From Methylobacterium sp. 10 (GTDB lineage: Bacteria; Pseudomonadota; Alphaproteobacteria; Rhizobiales; Beijerinckiaceae): a stretch of DNA of 64,000 nt. The stretch covers positions 3,342,035 through 3,406,034 of the forward strand of contig NZ_KI912577.1 of the NCBI RefSeq assembly GCF_000519085.1, given 5' to 3'. Shown here piece by piece: positions 55,715 to 64,000 of the stretch. Position 1 is the stretch's first letter; the number at the start of each line of letters is the position of its first letter. Made by a program: the position numbers and the translations under genes. Under the pieces are notes generated by a model. It was given only the letters and a program-made list of their open reading frames with translations, did no database searches and was not told the DNA's origin.

Positions 55715-58132
55715 ATGAACCAGATCTGGATGCAGCCCGAGGGCGCGTTGGGAGCGGCGGCGGCGCGCACGCTCTCGTTCTCGGCGAGGGGAGGGGCCTG
55801 TGCCGTCTTCGAGGTCGAGGCCGGGGATCGCCTGCGCATCGTCGACCCGGAGGGGCGCCAGCCCGCCCGGCTCTACGCCAGCCCCGGCGCGTTCGGACCG
55901 GTGGCACCGGAAGAGCCGGGCATCCCGACCCTTTCGGAGACCCTGCGCGAGGTAGGAGACGGGGCCGGCGGCAGGTCGGTGGAGGCCGCCCTCGCTTCAC
56001 GCGGCATCGCGCCGTCCGGCCTCGAAACCCATGCGCTGTTCCATGCGGAATCCCCGCCGGGATCGACCTTCCACGCCACGGCGGCGGCAAGCTCCGTCTG
56101 CGTTCTCGTGATTCCCGGCGGCCCGATGGCGCCGGATGCGCAGGACCCGCCAACCGACCTGCGGGTGGAGATCGAGCCCGCCACATCCCTGGAGGGGAGG
56201 GCGCCGCCGCCGCTGGCTCCCCCGCTCCTCGACCTGCGCGTGAAGGCCGCGACGGCGGAGGCTTTCTCCGTCAAGGCCGGCCAGTACATCCAGATCATCG
56301 ACGTGGACGGGCGCCAATGCGCGGATTTCCTCGCCTTCGATGCCGTCGCCCTCGAAGCGGGTGACGAATACGGCCTCGACGCCACCACCACGCATACCCT
56401 GATGGGATCGACGGCGCCGAAGCCCGGCCTGCTGTCGAAGTATTTCGACGCGCGCATGATCCCCCTGGTGGAGATCGTCCAGGACACGGTCGGGCGCCAC
56501 GACACGTTCATGCTCGCCTGCTCGGCCAAGTATTACGAGGATATGGGATATCCCGGCCACTCGAACTGCACCGACAACTTCAACGCGGTGCTGCGCCCGC
56601 ATGGAGTCCGGCCCAAGAAAGGCTGGCCGGCGATCAACTTCTTCTACAACACCGTCGCCGGGCCGGACGATACGATCACCATGGACGAGCCCTGGTCACG
56701 CCCGGGCGATTACGTCCTCCTGCGGGCGCTGACCGACCTCGTCTGCGCCACCTCGTCCTGCGCCGACGACATCGATCCCGCCAATGGCTGGTGCCCCACC
56801 GACATCCACGTCCGGGTCTACGATGCCGACAGCGCCTTCTCCAAGGGTATGAGCCACCGCATGACCCCCGACGCCGAACCGCGCCTCACCCGCGAATCCG
56901 GGTTTCACCCGCGCACCGCCGCCCTGACCCGGAAGATGGAGGATTATCGCGGGTTCTGGGTGCCGACCTGCTTCAACGCCGCCGGCCCGCTGGAGGAATA
57001 CTGGGCCTGCCGTGAGCGGGCCACGATCATGGATCTCTCGGTGCTGCGCAAGTTCGAGGTGATCGGACCCGATGCCGAGGATCTGATGCAGCTCGCGGTG
57101 ACGCGCAACGTGCGCAAGCTCGCCGTCAACCAGATCGTCTACACGGCGATGTGCAACCCGCATGGCGGAATGATCGACGACGGCACGCTGTTTCGCCTCG
57201 GCCAGAACAACTTCCGCTGGATCTGCGGGGACGAGTATTCCGGCCTCTGGCTGCGCAAGCTCGCCGAAGACCACAAGCTGAAGGTCTGGGTGAAGAGCTC
57301 CACCGACCAGCTCCACAACGTCTCCGTCCAGGGGCCGAGATCGCGGGCGATCCTGTCCGGCCTCGTGGTCAGCCCGCCCCAGGAACCCGCCATCGACGAG
57401 CTGAAATGGTTCCGGTTCACGGTCGGGCGCATCGACGGCGTACCGATCCTGGTGTCGCGGACCGGCTATACCGGCGAACTCGGCTACGAGGTCTGGTGCC
57501 ACCCAAGCCAGGCGACCGCGATCTGGGACTCGATCATGACGGCCGGCGAGCCGCAGGGGCTCACGCCGATGGGGCTCGCCGCCCTCGACATGCTGCGGAT
57601 CGAGGCCGGCCTCGTCTTCGCCGGATACGATTTCTGCGACCAGACCGACCCGTTCGAGGCAGGCATCGGCTTCACCGTGCCCAAGGACAAGCCCGACGCC
57701 TCTATCGGATCGGAGGCCGTGGCGCGGCGGCGGGACAACCCGCACAAGCGGATGGTCGGCCTCGACGTCACGGGCAACGAGCCCGTCGGGCATGGCGATC
57801 CCGTCTATGACGGCCGGACCCAGGTCGGGATCGTCACCAGCGCCACGAAGTCGCCGATCCTCGGCAAGACCATCGCCCTGGCGCGCCTGGACGTCTCCGC
57901 GGCGGCCCTCGGCCGGTCGGTGGAGATCGGCAAGCTCGACGGCCATCAGAAGCGGCTTACCGCCACGATCGTGGCGTTTCCCCATTTCGATCCCAAGAAG
58001 GCGCGCGTCCGGGCGGAACCGCCTGCCAAGGGTGATCAGGGACAGGGCGATCAGGGGAAGGGCGATCAGGGGAAGGCCAGCCTCGCCAGGCCCTCGGCGG
58101 AGACCGTCGCAACGGCCGGAATCCCCGCTTGA
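55715..58132 (+). CDS. tdm: Trimethylamine N-oxide demethylase (Tdm), DUF1989-GcvT fusion
   Basis: 805 aa from the ATG at 55715. Splits TMAO into dimethylamine and formaldehyde and loads the latter on tetrahydrofolate. Region 170-360 is a DUF1989 zinc domain (VDGRQCADFLAF, HSNCTDNFNAVL, LCATSSC-type 'VCATSSCADDIDPANGW'). Region 410-765 is GcvT-like ('RATIMDLSVLRKFEVIGPDAEDL', 'YTGELGYEVWC'). The first 140 residues look like a degenerate extra DUF1989 copy (FEVEAGDRLRIVDPEGRQPARLYA, Cys lost). The end carries a GDQGxGDQGK run. Directly after tmm. Confidence 0.9.
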   Translation: MNQIWMQPEGALGAAAARTLSFSARGGACAVFEVEAGDRLRIVDPEGRQPARLYASPGAFGPVAPEEPGIPTLSETLREVGDGAGGRSVEAALASRGIAPSGLETHALFHAESPPGSTFHATAAASSVCVLVIPGGPMAPDAQDPPTDLRVEIEPATSLEGRAPPPLAPPLLDLRVKAATAEAFSVKAGQYIQIIDVDGRQCADFLAFDAVALEAGDEYGLDATTTHTLMGSTAPKPGLLSKYFDARMIPLVEIVQDTVGRHDTFMLACSAKYYEDMGYPGHSNCTDNFNAVLRPHGVRPKKGWPAINFFYNTVAGPDDTITMDEPWSRPGDYVLLRALTDLVCATSSCADDIDPANGWCPTDIHVRVYDADSAFSKGMSHRMTPDAEPRLTRESGFHPRTAALTRKMEDYRGFWVPTCFNAAGPLEEYWACRERATIMDLSVLRKFEVIGPDAEDLMQLAVTRNVRKLAVNQIVYTAMCNPHGGMIDDGTLFRLGQNNFRWICGDEYSGLWLRKLAEDHKLKVWVKSSTDQLHNVSVQGPRSRAILSGLVVSPPQEPAIDELKWFRFTVGRIDGVPILVSRTGYTGELGYEVWCHPSQATAIWDSIMTAGEPQGLTPMGLAALDMLRIEAGLVFAGYDFCDQTDPFEAGIGFTVPKDKPDASIGSEAVARRRDNPHKRMVGLDVTGNEPVGHGDPVYDGRTQVGIVTSATKSPILGKTIALARLDVSAAALGRSVEIGKLDGHQKRLTATIVAFPHFDPKKARVRAEPPAKGDQGQGDQGKGDQGKASLARPSAETVATAGIPA

Positions 58133-58277
58133 CGCACCTCAGACACCTCCCGGTCACGGTCGATTCTCCCTCGGAGCACGACGGCGCAGCGGGAGGCGTC
58201 TGAGAGACACGAGAGCTGCGCCCGAGCGGGTTGGGGCGGGCACAGCTCTCGGCCTTTGTCGTGCCGCGCTCTTTTTC

Positions 58278-58310
58278 GCCGAACCGGCATCCACTTCGGC
58301 GAAGAGCGCT
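58278..58310. repeat. Dispersed intergenic repeat, copy 2
   Basis: GCCGAACCGGCATCCACTT then CGGCGAAGAGCGCT; the inverse counterpart of 34064-34100. It lies in the 550-bp gap 58133-58684 that otherwise holds no gene. Confidence 0.5.
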
Positions 58311-58352
58311 CTGGATCTACGCCCGACCTCGTTGGGTCGGGCGTAGATCCAG
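58311..58352. repeat. Perfect 18-bp inverted repeat
   Basis: CTGGATCTACGCCCGACC (58311-58328) with its complement at 58335-58352, loop TCGTTG. Behind tdm; no T run. It abuts the dispersed repeat copy 2, so both may be one mobile-like extragenic unit. Confidence 0.65.
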
Positions 58353-58684
58353 AACCGACCGTGAGCGGCAATTTCGTGAGGCACCGTTACCTTTCTCGCC
58401 TGCACCTGCGATGTCAACGAATAGCATCGACAATCGTTACTTCAGCACACCATCGCCGTCCGGGCCTAGACTGAATAAGCATCCATCGCCCCATCCCGTC
58501 ATCGATATTTATCAATCGGCACGCTGCAGCCTCATGGAGAGTGTCATCGCTTTTTCAGATCAACCAGGCTAAGCCCGAGCCACGTCATCTCCTTTTCATA
58601 TTTTTGGTACATTCGCCCGGTACGATGCTACGCTCGCTCAGGTGCCACCTTATGCGAATCAACACTTAGTCATAGAGCATTGCA

Positions 58685-60064
58685 ATGGCCGTTATTAGAT
58701 TTTCTCCTGCAGATCCATACGACGGGAATAACAGTATCGATTTGGGGCTGGGAATTATCAACTATGCTGGAAACAATGTTTCCTATCAGACGGTGTTCGA
58801 CCAAAATACAGGAGATATGATTTTCTATAGAAATAACTCAAGGGCGAGCACTTTAGTTGGAGACATAGATCCTCCGGTAAGTTTTTACATCGATTTTTTC
58901 GACAATGTCGCTTCCGTGAGCTTCAATGGGGGAAGGAGTGGCGACATCCTTCGCGGTGGGTCGGACGGTGACATCCTGAATGGCGGCGACGGCAACGATG
59001 TGCTCGAGGGCGGCGCCGGCGGCGACACTTTCGATGGCGGCGCCGGGATCGACACGGTCAGCTACGAGCACTCGACTGTGGGGGTGCAGATTGGGCTTTT
59101 CGGTCAGACCGATGGGTACGGCGTGGGCGGCGATGCGAATGGCGATACTTGGATCGGCATCGAGAACGCCAGGGGCGGCTCTGGGGACGATAGGATTTCT
59201 GCAAATTCGGATATCGGCCGCAACGTGATCGAAGGTGGGCGCGGTGCGGACTATATCACCGCCGATCCCAGCGACGTCGTGATCTACGAGCATTCAGACG
59301 ACGCCGTCTTCATCAACCTTCTGACGGGCATCAATAGCGGCGGCGATGCAGCCGGCGACACTCTTTCCGGTGTCCAGAACGTTCGGGGCAGCTCCCACGA
59401 CGATACCCTCATCGGCAACGACGGCGCCAATACCTTGCGCGGCGGAGGCGGAATCGACACCCTCAAGGGTGGCCTCGGCAATGATCGGCTGGCGATCACG
59501 GAGACGCCGGCCGATATCGATGGCGGAGCGGACAAGGACTTCCTATTCGTCGAGGGCGGTGGGGCCGTCGCGCTGAGCGACGGCGCATTCGCCGCCATCG
59601 AAGCCGTCTACGTCCGTAACGACACGCATCTGGACATGTCCGCCGTCAGCACCGGCTCCACGATCGTGTCGCAGTCCACGGTCGGCCACGCCGTCGAGAT
59701 CGTCGGCAGTACGGGATCCGACCGCATCAAGGCCGGCAAAGGCGGGGACGCGATCGAGGGTGGGGCAGGCGGCGACAAGCTGTTCGCCGGCTCGGGCGCC
59801 GACACCTTCCAGTTCCAGGCGGGCTTCGGTCGCGACAACCTCTACGGCTTCGACGCCGCGACCGATCACCTCCATATCGCCATCGAGGGCATCGACGCCC
59901 TCGACATCGTGCTCACGCCGTTCCATGGCGGCGGCCGGGACACCCTCGTGACGTTCACGGGGGTCGAGGGCACCAACAAGCTCATCCTGCACGACGTGAC
60001 GGTGGCCGAGATTCAGGCCGAACTTCAGGCGGGTCCGAGCGACCTGTTCACGTTCGGCGCCTGA
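58685..60064 (+). CDS. RTX-repeat calcium-binding protein 2
   Basis: 459 aa. RTX nonapeptide blocks occur at about 92-125 (GGSDGDILNGGDGNDVLEGGAGGD), 245-280 (IGNDGANTLRGGGGIDTLKGG) and 345-375 (GGDAIEGGAGGDKLFAGSGADTF). The N-terminal 80 residues are AT-rich and different in composition. The ending (TFTGVEGTNKLILHDVTVAEIQAEL) is like RTX proteins of this order. No signal peptide and no type I secretion genes nearby. Confidence 0.85.
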   Translation: MAVIRFSPADPYDGNNSIDLGLGIINYAGNNVSYQTVFDQNTGDMIFYRNNSRASTLVGDIDPPVSFYIDFFDNVASVSFNGGRSGDILRGGSDGDILNGGDGNDVLEGGAGGDTFDGGAGIDTVSYEHSTVGVQIGLFGQTDGYGVGGDANGDTWIGIENARGGSGDDRISANSDIGRNVIEGGRGADYITADPSDVVIYEHSDDAVFINLLTGINSGGDAAGDTLSGVQNVRGSSHDDTLIGNDGANTLRGGGGIDTLKGGLGNDRLAITETPADIDGGADKDFLFVEGGGAVALSDGAFAAIEAVYVRNDTHLDMSAVSTGSTIVSQSTVGHAVEIVGSTGSDRIKAGKGGDAIEGGAGGDKLFAGSGADTFQFQAGFGRDNLYGFDAATDHLHIAIEGIDALDIVLTPFHGGGRDTLVTFTGVEGTNKLILHDVTVAEIQAELQAGPSDLFTFGA

Positions 60065-60121
60065 CCCGCGGCTCGCGTCGCGGGAGCGTTGTGTTCGCCG
60101 TCAAACCCGCGTCGATCGCGC

Positions 60122-61387
60122 CTACTGGTACCCTTTGGGGAAGGGGTCCGGCTTGATCAGCTCCGGGCTCGTATAGACGATCTCGAACTGGCCGCTCGGC
60201 AGGGCCTTGGCGACGCGGGTCTTGGACCAGAGGTGGTGGTTGGGATCGACGCGCACGTAGCCTTCCGGCGCGGCCTTGAATTCCAGGCCCGGCGAGGCCG
60301 CGACGACCTTGTCCACATCGAAGGAGCCAGCCTTTTCGCAGGCCATCTTCCACAGGAAGGGGCCGAGATAGGCGGCCTGGGTCACGTCGCCGATGACGGT
60401 CTTCTCGCCCCACATCTTGTGGAAGGCCGCGACGAAAGCCTTGTTGTTGTCGTTCTCGATGGACTGGAAGTATTTCATGCAGGAATAGGCCCCGGCGATG
60501 TTGTCGCCGCCGATGCCTTCGACCTCGTCCTCCGTGACGGACAGGGTGAGCAGGGTCTGTTTCGACAGGTCGATGCCGGAGGCCTTGAGCTGCTTGTAGA
60601 ACGCCACGTTCGAGCCGCCGACGACGGTGACGAAAATCACCTTCGGCTTGGTGAGCTTGATCTTGTTGATCACCGAGTTGAACTGGGTGTGGCCGAACGG
60701 GAAATACTCTTCGCCGACGACCTTGCCCTTGAGCACGCTCTCGATATGCTTGCGGGCGATCTTGTTCGAGGTGCGCGGCCAGATGTAATCCGAGCCGATG
60801 AAGAAGAACGTGTCGCCGCCCTTCTCCTTGTGGACCCAATCGAGGCTGGCGAGGATCTGCTGCGTCGCCTCCTGGCCGGTATAGATGACGTTCTTGGACT
60901 GCTCCAGACCCTCGTAGAAGGTCGGGTAGTACAGGAGCCCGTTATACTGCTCGATCACCGGCAGCGCCGCCTTGCGCGAGGCCGAGGTGAAGCAGCCGAA
61001 GATCGCCGCGCAATGGTCGTTGACGAGGAGCTTCTTCGCCTTCTCGGCGAAGGTCGGCCAGTCGGAGGCACCGTCCTCCTGGATCACCTTGATCTTGCGG
61101 CCGAGGATGCCGCCGGCGGCGTTGATCTCTTCGAAGGCGAGCTTCTCGGCCTGCGTGGCGCCGGTCTCGGAGATCGCCATCGTGCCGGTGACGGAGTGGA
61201 GGATGCCGACGGTCACCTCGCTGTCGGTGACGGCGAGGCCCGTGGTGTTCACGGCATCGGCTGCGAGAACGGGCGAGCTTCGCGTGGCGGCGATGAAGGG
61301 TGCGGCGGCGAGCCCGAGCAGCAACCGGCGACGGAGTTGACGATAAGCGGTGTCTTCGTCTTTCGACGCCATCGGTTCATTCCCCAC
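60122..61387 (-). CDS. urtA: Urea ABC transporter substrate-binding protein
   Basis: 421 aa. It has a Tat-like N-terminus (RRRLLLGLAAAPFIAATRSSPVLAADA). The mature part has the UrtA pattern 'VTVGILHSVTGTMAISETG', 'FGCFTSASRKAALPVIE', 'LYYPTFYEGLEQSKNVIYTG', 'FFFIGSDYIWPRTSN', 'GHTQFNSVINKIK' and 'PNHHLWSKTRVAKAL'. Binds urea in the periplasm. It follows ureD on the same strand (160 bp); the permease genes urtBCDE are not in the window to its left. Confidence 0.93.
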   Translation of the reverse strand: MGNEPMASKDEDTAYRQLRRRLLLGLAAAPFIAATRSSPVLAADAVNTTGLAVTDSEVTVGILHSVTGTMAISETGATQAEKLAFEEINAAGGILGRKIKVIQEDGASDWPTFAEKAKKLLVNDHCAAIFGCFTSASRKAALPVIEQYNGLLYYPTFYEGLEQSKNVIYTGQEATQQILASLDWVHKEKGGDTFFFIGSDYIWPRTSNKIARKHIESVLKGKVVGEEYFPFGHTQFNSVINKIKLTKPKVIFVTVVGGSNVAFYKQLKASGIDLSKQTLLTLSVTEDEVEGIGGDNIAGAYSCMKYFQSIENDNNKAFVAAFHKMWGEKTVIGDVTQAAYLGPFLWKMACEKAGSFDVDKVVAASPGLEFKAAPEGYVRVDPNHHLWSKTRVAKALPSGQFEIVYTSPELIKPDPFPKGYQ

Positions 61388-61547
61388 TCGTCATTGTGGA
61401 GGACACGCCCGTGTCCATCCACGGTTGCTCTCCTCGAGCAGGATCACTCCAGCTCGACCGGGGCACACTGTCGGGAAGAAACTTCGTTTCTTAAAGGGCA
61501 AATTGGCTGCACGCTGCCTCATTGCTGGGCAGGTACGACGTCCGTCC

Positions 61548-62417
61548 TCACTTGCGGCGGCGCGCGGGGACGACACCGAACAGCGCCGCGAAGGCGACCG
61601 CGAAGACCCCATCCATCCCCGCCGACAGGGCGCCCCCGCTGGGCGCGAGGACCCGCACGGCCAGTCCGGCTCCGTTGGGCAGCGGGCTCGCTCCGCATAG
61701 GCACCCCGTCGCATCGGCGGCCTCTTGCAGCGCGGCGATGTCGGGATGGCCATCGCGCCCCCCGAGGATCGCCATCGACCCATAGGCCGCATACGTGCCG
61801 AGGGGGGAGGCGGGGCCTGCCAGGCTCGCGCCGTCGAGGGTGGAGCGCTCGTTGACGAGGATGCGTCCATCCTCGGCGTCGACCCGCAGCGACAGGGCGA
61901 TCCGGGCGAACGGCCGGCCCATGCCGCTCGGATCGTGGCTGGCGAAGCCTTCGCTGACGATGACGCTCGCATCACGGCCGACGACGATGCGGGTGTCGAG
62001 ATCCAGTGCCGCGCCGGGAAACAGGATCATCGGATCGGGATGCAGCGCCAGGCTCGCACCGCTGGCGACGGCGAGACGCGTGTCCTGGCGCGCGGCGTAG
62101 GCGCCGGTGTCATGGACGACGGTGGCCGATTGGGTGGTGACATGAGCCCGGCTTCCGGCCTTCGCCGTGATGTCGAGGCCCAGGCGGTCGGCGCGGTAGA
62201 GCCCGCCGGAGGCCGATTGGAGATACAGCGTCGCGATGTCGGGACATTCGGGATACATCCGGAACGGTCGCGTGATGTGGAACGGATAGGGCACGACCTG
62301 CCGCGACAGCACCGTGGTCCCGCCGCCGCGCACGAAGACGAGGCGGGCTTGGCGATGCCGGGAGCGGCCCGCTCCCTCCGGCGTCGCGCCCCGGATCTCC
62401 TCTCCCACGTCGCTCAA
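61548..62417 (-). CDS. ureD: Urease accessory protein UreD
   Basis: 289 aa. Probable TTG start at 62417, overlapping the ureG stop (TTGA). The frame stays open upstream but that part is a shadow of ureG. UreD segments: '[21 protein letters not shown]', '[22 protein letters not shown]', '[12 protein letters not shown]', '[19 protein letters not shown]' and '[16 protein letters not shown]'. A scaffold that carries UreG/UreF to apo-urease for nickel insertion. Confidence 0.9.
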   Translation of the reverse strand: MSDVGEEIRGATPEGAGRSRHRQARLVFVRGGGTTVLSRQVVPYPFHITRPFRMYPECPDIATLYLQSASGGLYRADRLGLDITAKAGSRAHVTTQSATVVHDTGAYAARQDTRLAVASGASLALHPDPMILFPGAALDLDTRIVVGRDASVIVSEGFASHDPSGMGRPFARIALSLRVDAEDGRILVNERSTLDGASLAGPASPLGTYAAYGSMAILGGRDGHPDIAALQEAADATGCLCGASPLPNGAGLAVRVLAPSGGALSAGMDGVFAVAFAALFGVVPARRRK

Positions 62418-63064
62418 GGCGCGAACAGCACGGCGCGGCAGATCGCATCCGCCACGGCCTCGATCCCGTCGCCCGAGCGGGCATTGGTGGCGATCATCGC
62501 CTTGCCGCCGCGGACAGCGGTGGCCTCGCCGAGCATGGCGGGCAGGTCGATCCCCACATGGGGAGCGAGGTCCGTCTTGTTCACCACGAGAAGGTCGCAG
62601 CGCAGCACGCCGGGGCCGCGCTTCCTCGGGATGTCGTCGCCCCCCGCCACGTCGATGACGAAGATCCACCAATCCACCAGATCGAGGGAGAAGGTGGAGG
62701 CGAGGTTGTCGCCGCCGGATTCGAAGATGAGGAGATCGAGGCCGGGAAAGGCCGCCTCCAGGGCGTCGCCCGCCGCGATGTTGAGGGTCGGGTCCTCGCG
62801 GATCACCGTGTGCGGGCAGGCGCCGGCCTCCACCGCCGAGACCCGGGCCGGGTCGATCAGCCCGGACCGGCGCAGGCGCTCCGCGTCCTCCTTGGTGACG
62901 AGGTCGTTGGTGACGATGGCGAGATCGACGCCGCGCCCCGCCAGAACCGGGATCAGACGCTCGATCAGCGCCGTCTTCCCCGACCCGACGGGTCCGCCGA
63001 TGCCGATCCGCGCGGCGCTGGCACGTTTAGGTGACGGGGTGAGAATCATCGCGGTGTCGGGCAT
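62414..63064 (-). CDS. ureG: Urease accessory GTPase UreG
   Basis: 216 aa from the ATG at 63064, which overlaps the ureC stop. P-loop GGPVGSGKT, '[13 protein letters not shown]', nickel-binding CPH in [11 protein letters not shown], '[12 protein letters not shown]', '[17 protein letters not shown]' and NKTDLAP. Supplies GTP-dependent nickel to urease. Confidence 0.95.
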   Translation of the reverse strand: MPDTAMILTPSPKRASAARIGIGGPVGSGKTALIERLIPVLAGRGVDLAIVTNDLVTKEDAERLRRSGLIDPARVSAVEAGACPHTVIREDPTLNIAAGDALEAAFPGLDLLIFESGGDNLASTFSLDLVDWWIFVIDVAGGDDIPRKRGPGVLRCDLLVVNKTDLAPHVGIDLPAMLGEATAVRGGKAMIATNARSGDGIEAVADAICRAVLFAP

Positions 63065-64000
63065 CAGCGCAGCATGTAGCGTTGGGCGAGGGGAAGGACC
63101 TTGGCCGGTTCGCAGGTGGCGATGGCCCCGTCGACGAAGACGTCGAAGGTCTGGGGATCGACGCGGATATGGGGGCAGGCGTCGTTCCAGAGCATGTCGG
63201 CCTTGCTGAGCGTCCGGGTGCCATGGGCCGGCAGCAGCGCCTTGCGCAGGCCGAGCTCGTCGCGCAGGCCCCGCTCGATCGCCAGCGGATGGACGAAACA
63301 GGCCGAGAGCCCCTGCTTGGCTAGGCCGAACGCGCCCCATTGGGGGCGCAGCAGCATCGGTTCGCAGGTCATCAGCGAGGCGGCGGAATCGCCCATGGCG
63401 CCCCAGGCGATGAAGCCGCCCTTGATGACCAGTTCGGGCTTGATGCCGAAGAAGGCGGGGCGCCACAGCACGATATCGGCCATCTTGCCCTCTTCGAGGG
63501 AGCCGATGTGCTCGGCGATGCCGAAGGTGCGGGCCGCATTGATGGTGTATTTGGCGATGTAGCGCTTGATCCGGGCATTGTCGCCGAAGCCGGCCCGGTC
63601 CTCGGGCAGGCTGCCGCGCTGGTCCTTCATCTTGGAGGCGAGCTGCCAGGTCCGGCAGATCACCTCGTGGATGCGGCCCATGCCCTGGCTGTCGGAACCG
63701 AGCATCGAGATCGCGCCGATATCGTGCAGCACGTCCTCGGCGGCGATGGTCTGGGCGCGGATGCGGCTCTCGGCGAAGGCCACGTCCTCCGGCAGGGCCG
63801 GGTTGAGGTGGTGGCACACCATCGTCATGTCGAGGTGCTCGTCGAAGGTGTTCACCGTGTAGGGGTTGGTCGGGTTCGTCGAGGAGGGCAGGCAATGGGG
63901 CAGGCCGGCGACGCGGATGATGTCCGGCGCGTGCCCGCCCCCGGCGCCTTCCGTGTGATACATGTGGATCACACGGCCGCCGATGGCGGCGAGCGTGTCC
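63064..64000 (-). CDS. ureC: Urease alpha subunit UreC (C-terminal part, runs off the window)
   Basis: The last 311 codons or so; the start lies beyond 64000. Flap Cys/His pair MVCHHLNP (Klebsiella Cys319/His320) and the nickel-site Asp region GSDSQGMGR (Asp360), plus '[34 protein letters not shown]', a conserved end. Hydrolyses urea to ammonia and carbamate. Followed directly by ureG with no ureE or ureF in between. Confidence 0.97.
   Translation of the reverse strand, partial: DTLAAIGGRVIHMYHTEGAGGGHAPDIIRVAGLPHCLPSSTNPTNPYTVNTFDEHLDMTMVCHHLNPALPEDVAFAESRIRAQTIAAEDVLHDIGAISMLGSDSQGMGRIHEVICRTWQLASKMKDQRGSLPEDRAGFGDNARIKRYIAKYTINAARTFGIAEHIGSLEEGKMADIVLWRPAFFGIKPELVIKGGFIAWGAMGDSAASLMTCEPMLLRPQWGAFGLAKQGLSACFVHPLAIERGLRDELGLRKALLPAHGTRTLSKADMLWNDACPHIRVDPQTFDVFVDGAIATCEPAKVLPLAQRYMLR

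Noticed and set aside
60048-60839. 263-codon minus frame within urtA
   Set aside because: Out-of-frame shadow of urtA, rich in Arg/Gly/Pro.

Overview
The window looks like the chromosome of a methylotrophic alphaproteobacterium of the Methylobacterium/Methylorubrum type. The evidence is high GC, a bacteriophytochrome/HWE kinase, several RTX proteins, a trimethylamine/dimethylamine oxidation cluster and a urease block. This placement is inferred from gene content, not from a marker-gene comparison.

Layout. 0-11 kb: an inverted fragment of a sensor kinase beside an intact PAS/HisKA/REC hybrid kinase. Then a MarR regulator and an oxidative-stress style group (two paralogous catalase-fold proteins flanking a DJ-1/PfpI protein and an SDR, then an MDR oxidoreductase, a GST-like protein and a truncated DUF938 methyltransferase). 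11,072-32,702: a complete 21,631-bp Tn7-like transposon. It has 17-bp identical terminal inverted repeats, a 5-bp ATTGT target duplication on both sides, and lies directly against the CCA end of a tRNA-Lys gene. Its core is an overlapping tnsA-tnsB-tnsC-tniQ operon. Its cargo includes a DEDDh exonuclease, an AraC regulator, a short tyrosine recombinase, a translationally coupled NYN-nuclease/NACHT-NTPase pair, a C5-methyltransferase with a divergent HNH endonuclease and Vsr, an unrecognised 477-aa gene, an IS701-type relic and degenerate pieces of a second tniA-tniB-tniQ module. A probable non-coding RNA (two long hairpins followed by an intrinsic terminator) sits divergent to tnsA.

32.7-45.3 kb: tRNA-Lys, tgt, a DUF4239 membrane protein, queA, a small basic protein, a CDF cation exporter, an RTX protein, a hairpin-rich 1-kb gap, a bacteriophytochrome-HWE kinase-REC protein, a DUF1275 membrane protein and a LysR regulator. 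45.4-58.1 kb: methylated-amine catabolism. Tmm oxidises TMA to TMAO, Tdm cleaves TMAO to dimethylamine and formaldehyde, and the DmmABC-type haem monooxygenase demethylates dimethylamine. An APC permease, a folate-binding GcvT-like protein and a LuxR-type regulator accompany them, with palindromic operator candidates between the divergent units. 58.6-64 kb: a second RTX protein, then the leftward urease block ureC(partial)-ureG-ureD followed by the urea-binding protein urtA. Together the last two regions suggest growth on methylated amines and urea as carbon and nitrogen sources.

The best candidates for something undescribed are the Tn7-like element itself (its tRNA-abutting target and its inverted operon polarity), the hairpin RNA next to tnsA, and the NYN-NACHT cargo pair.
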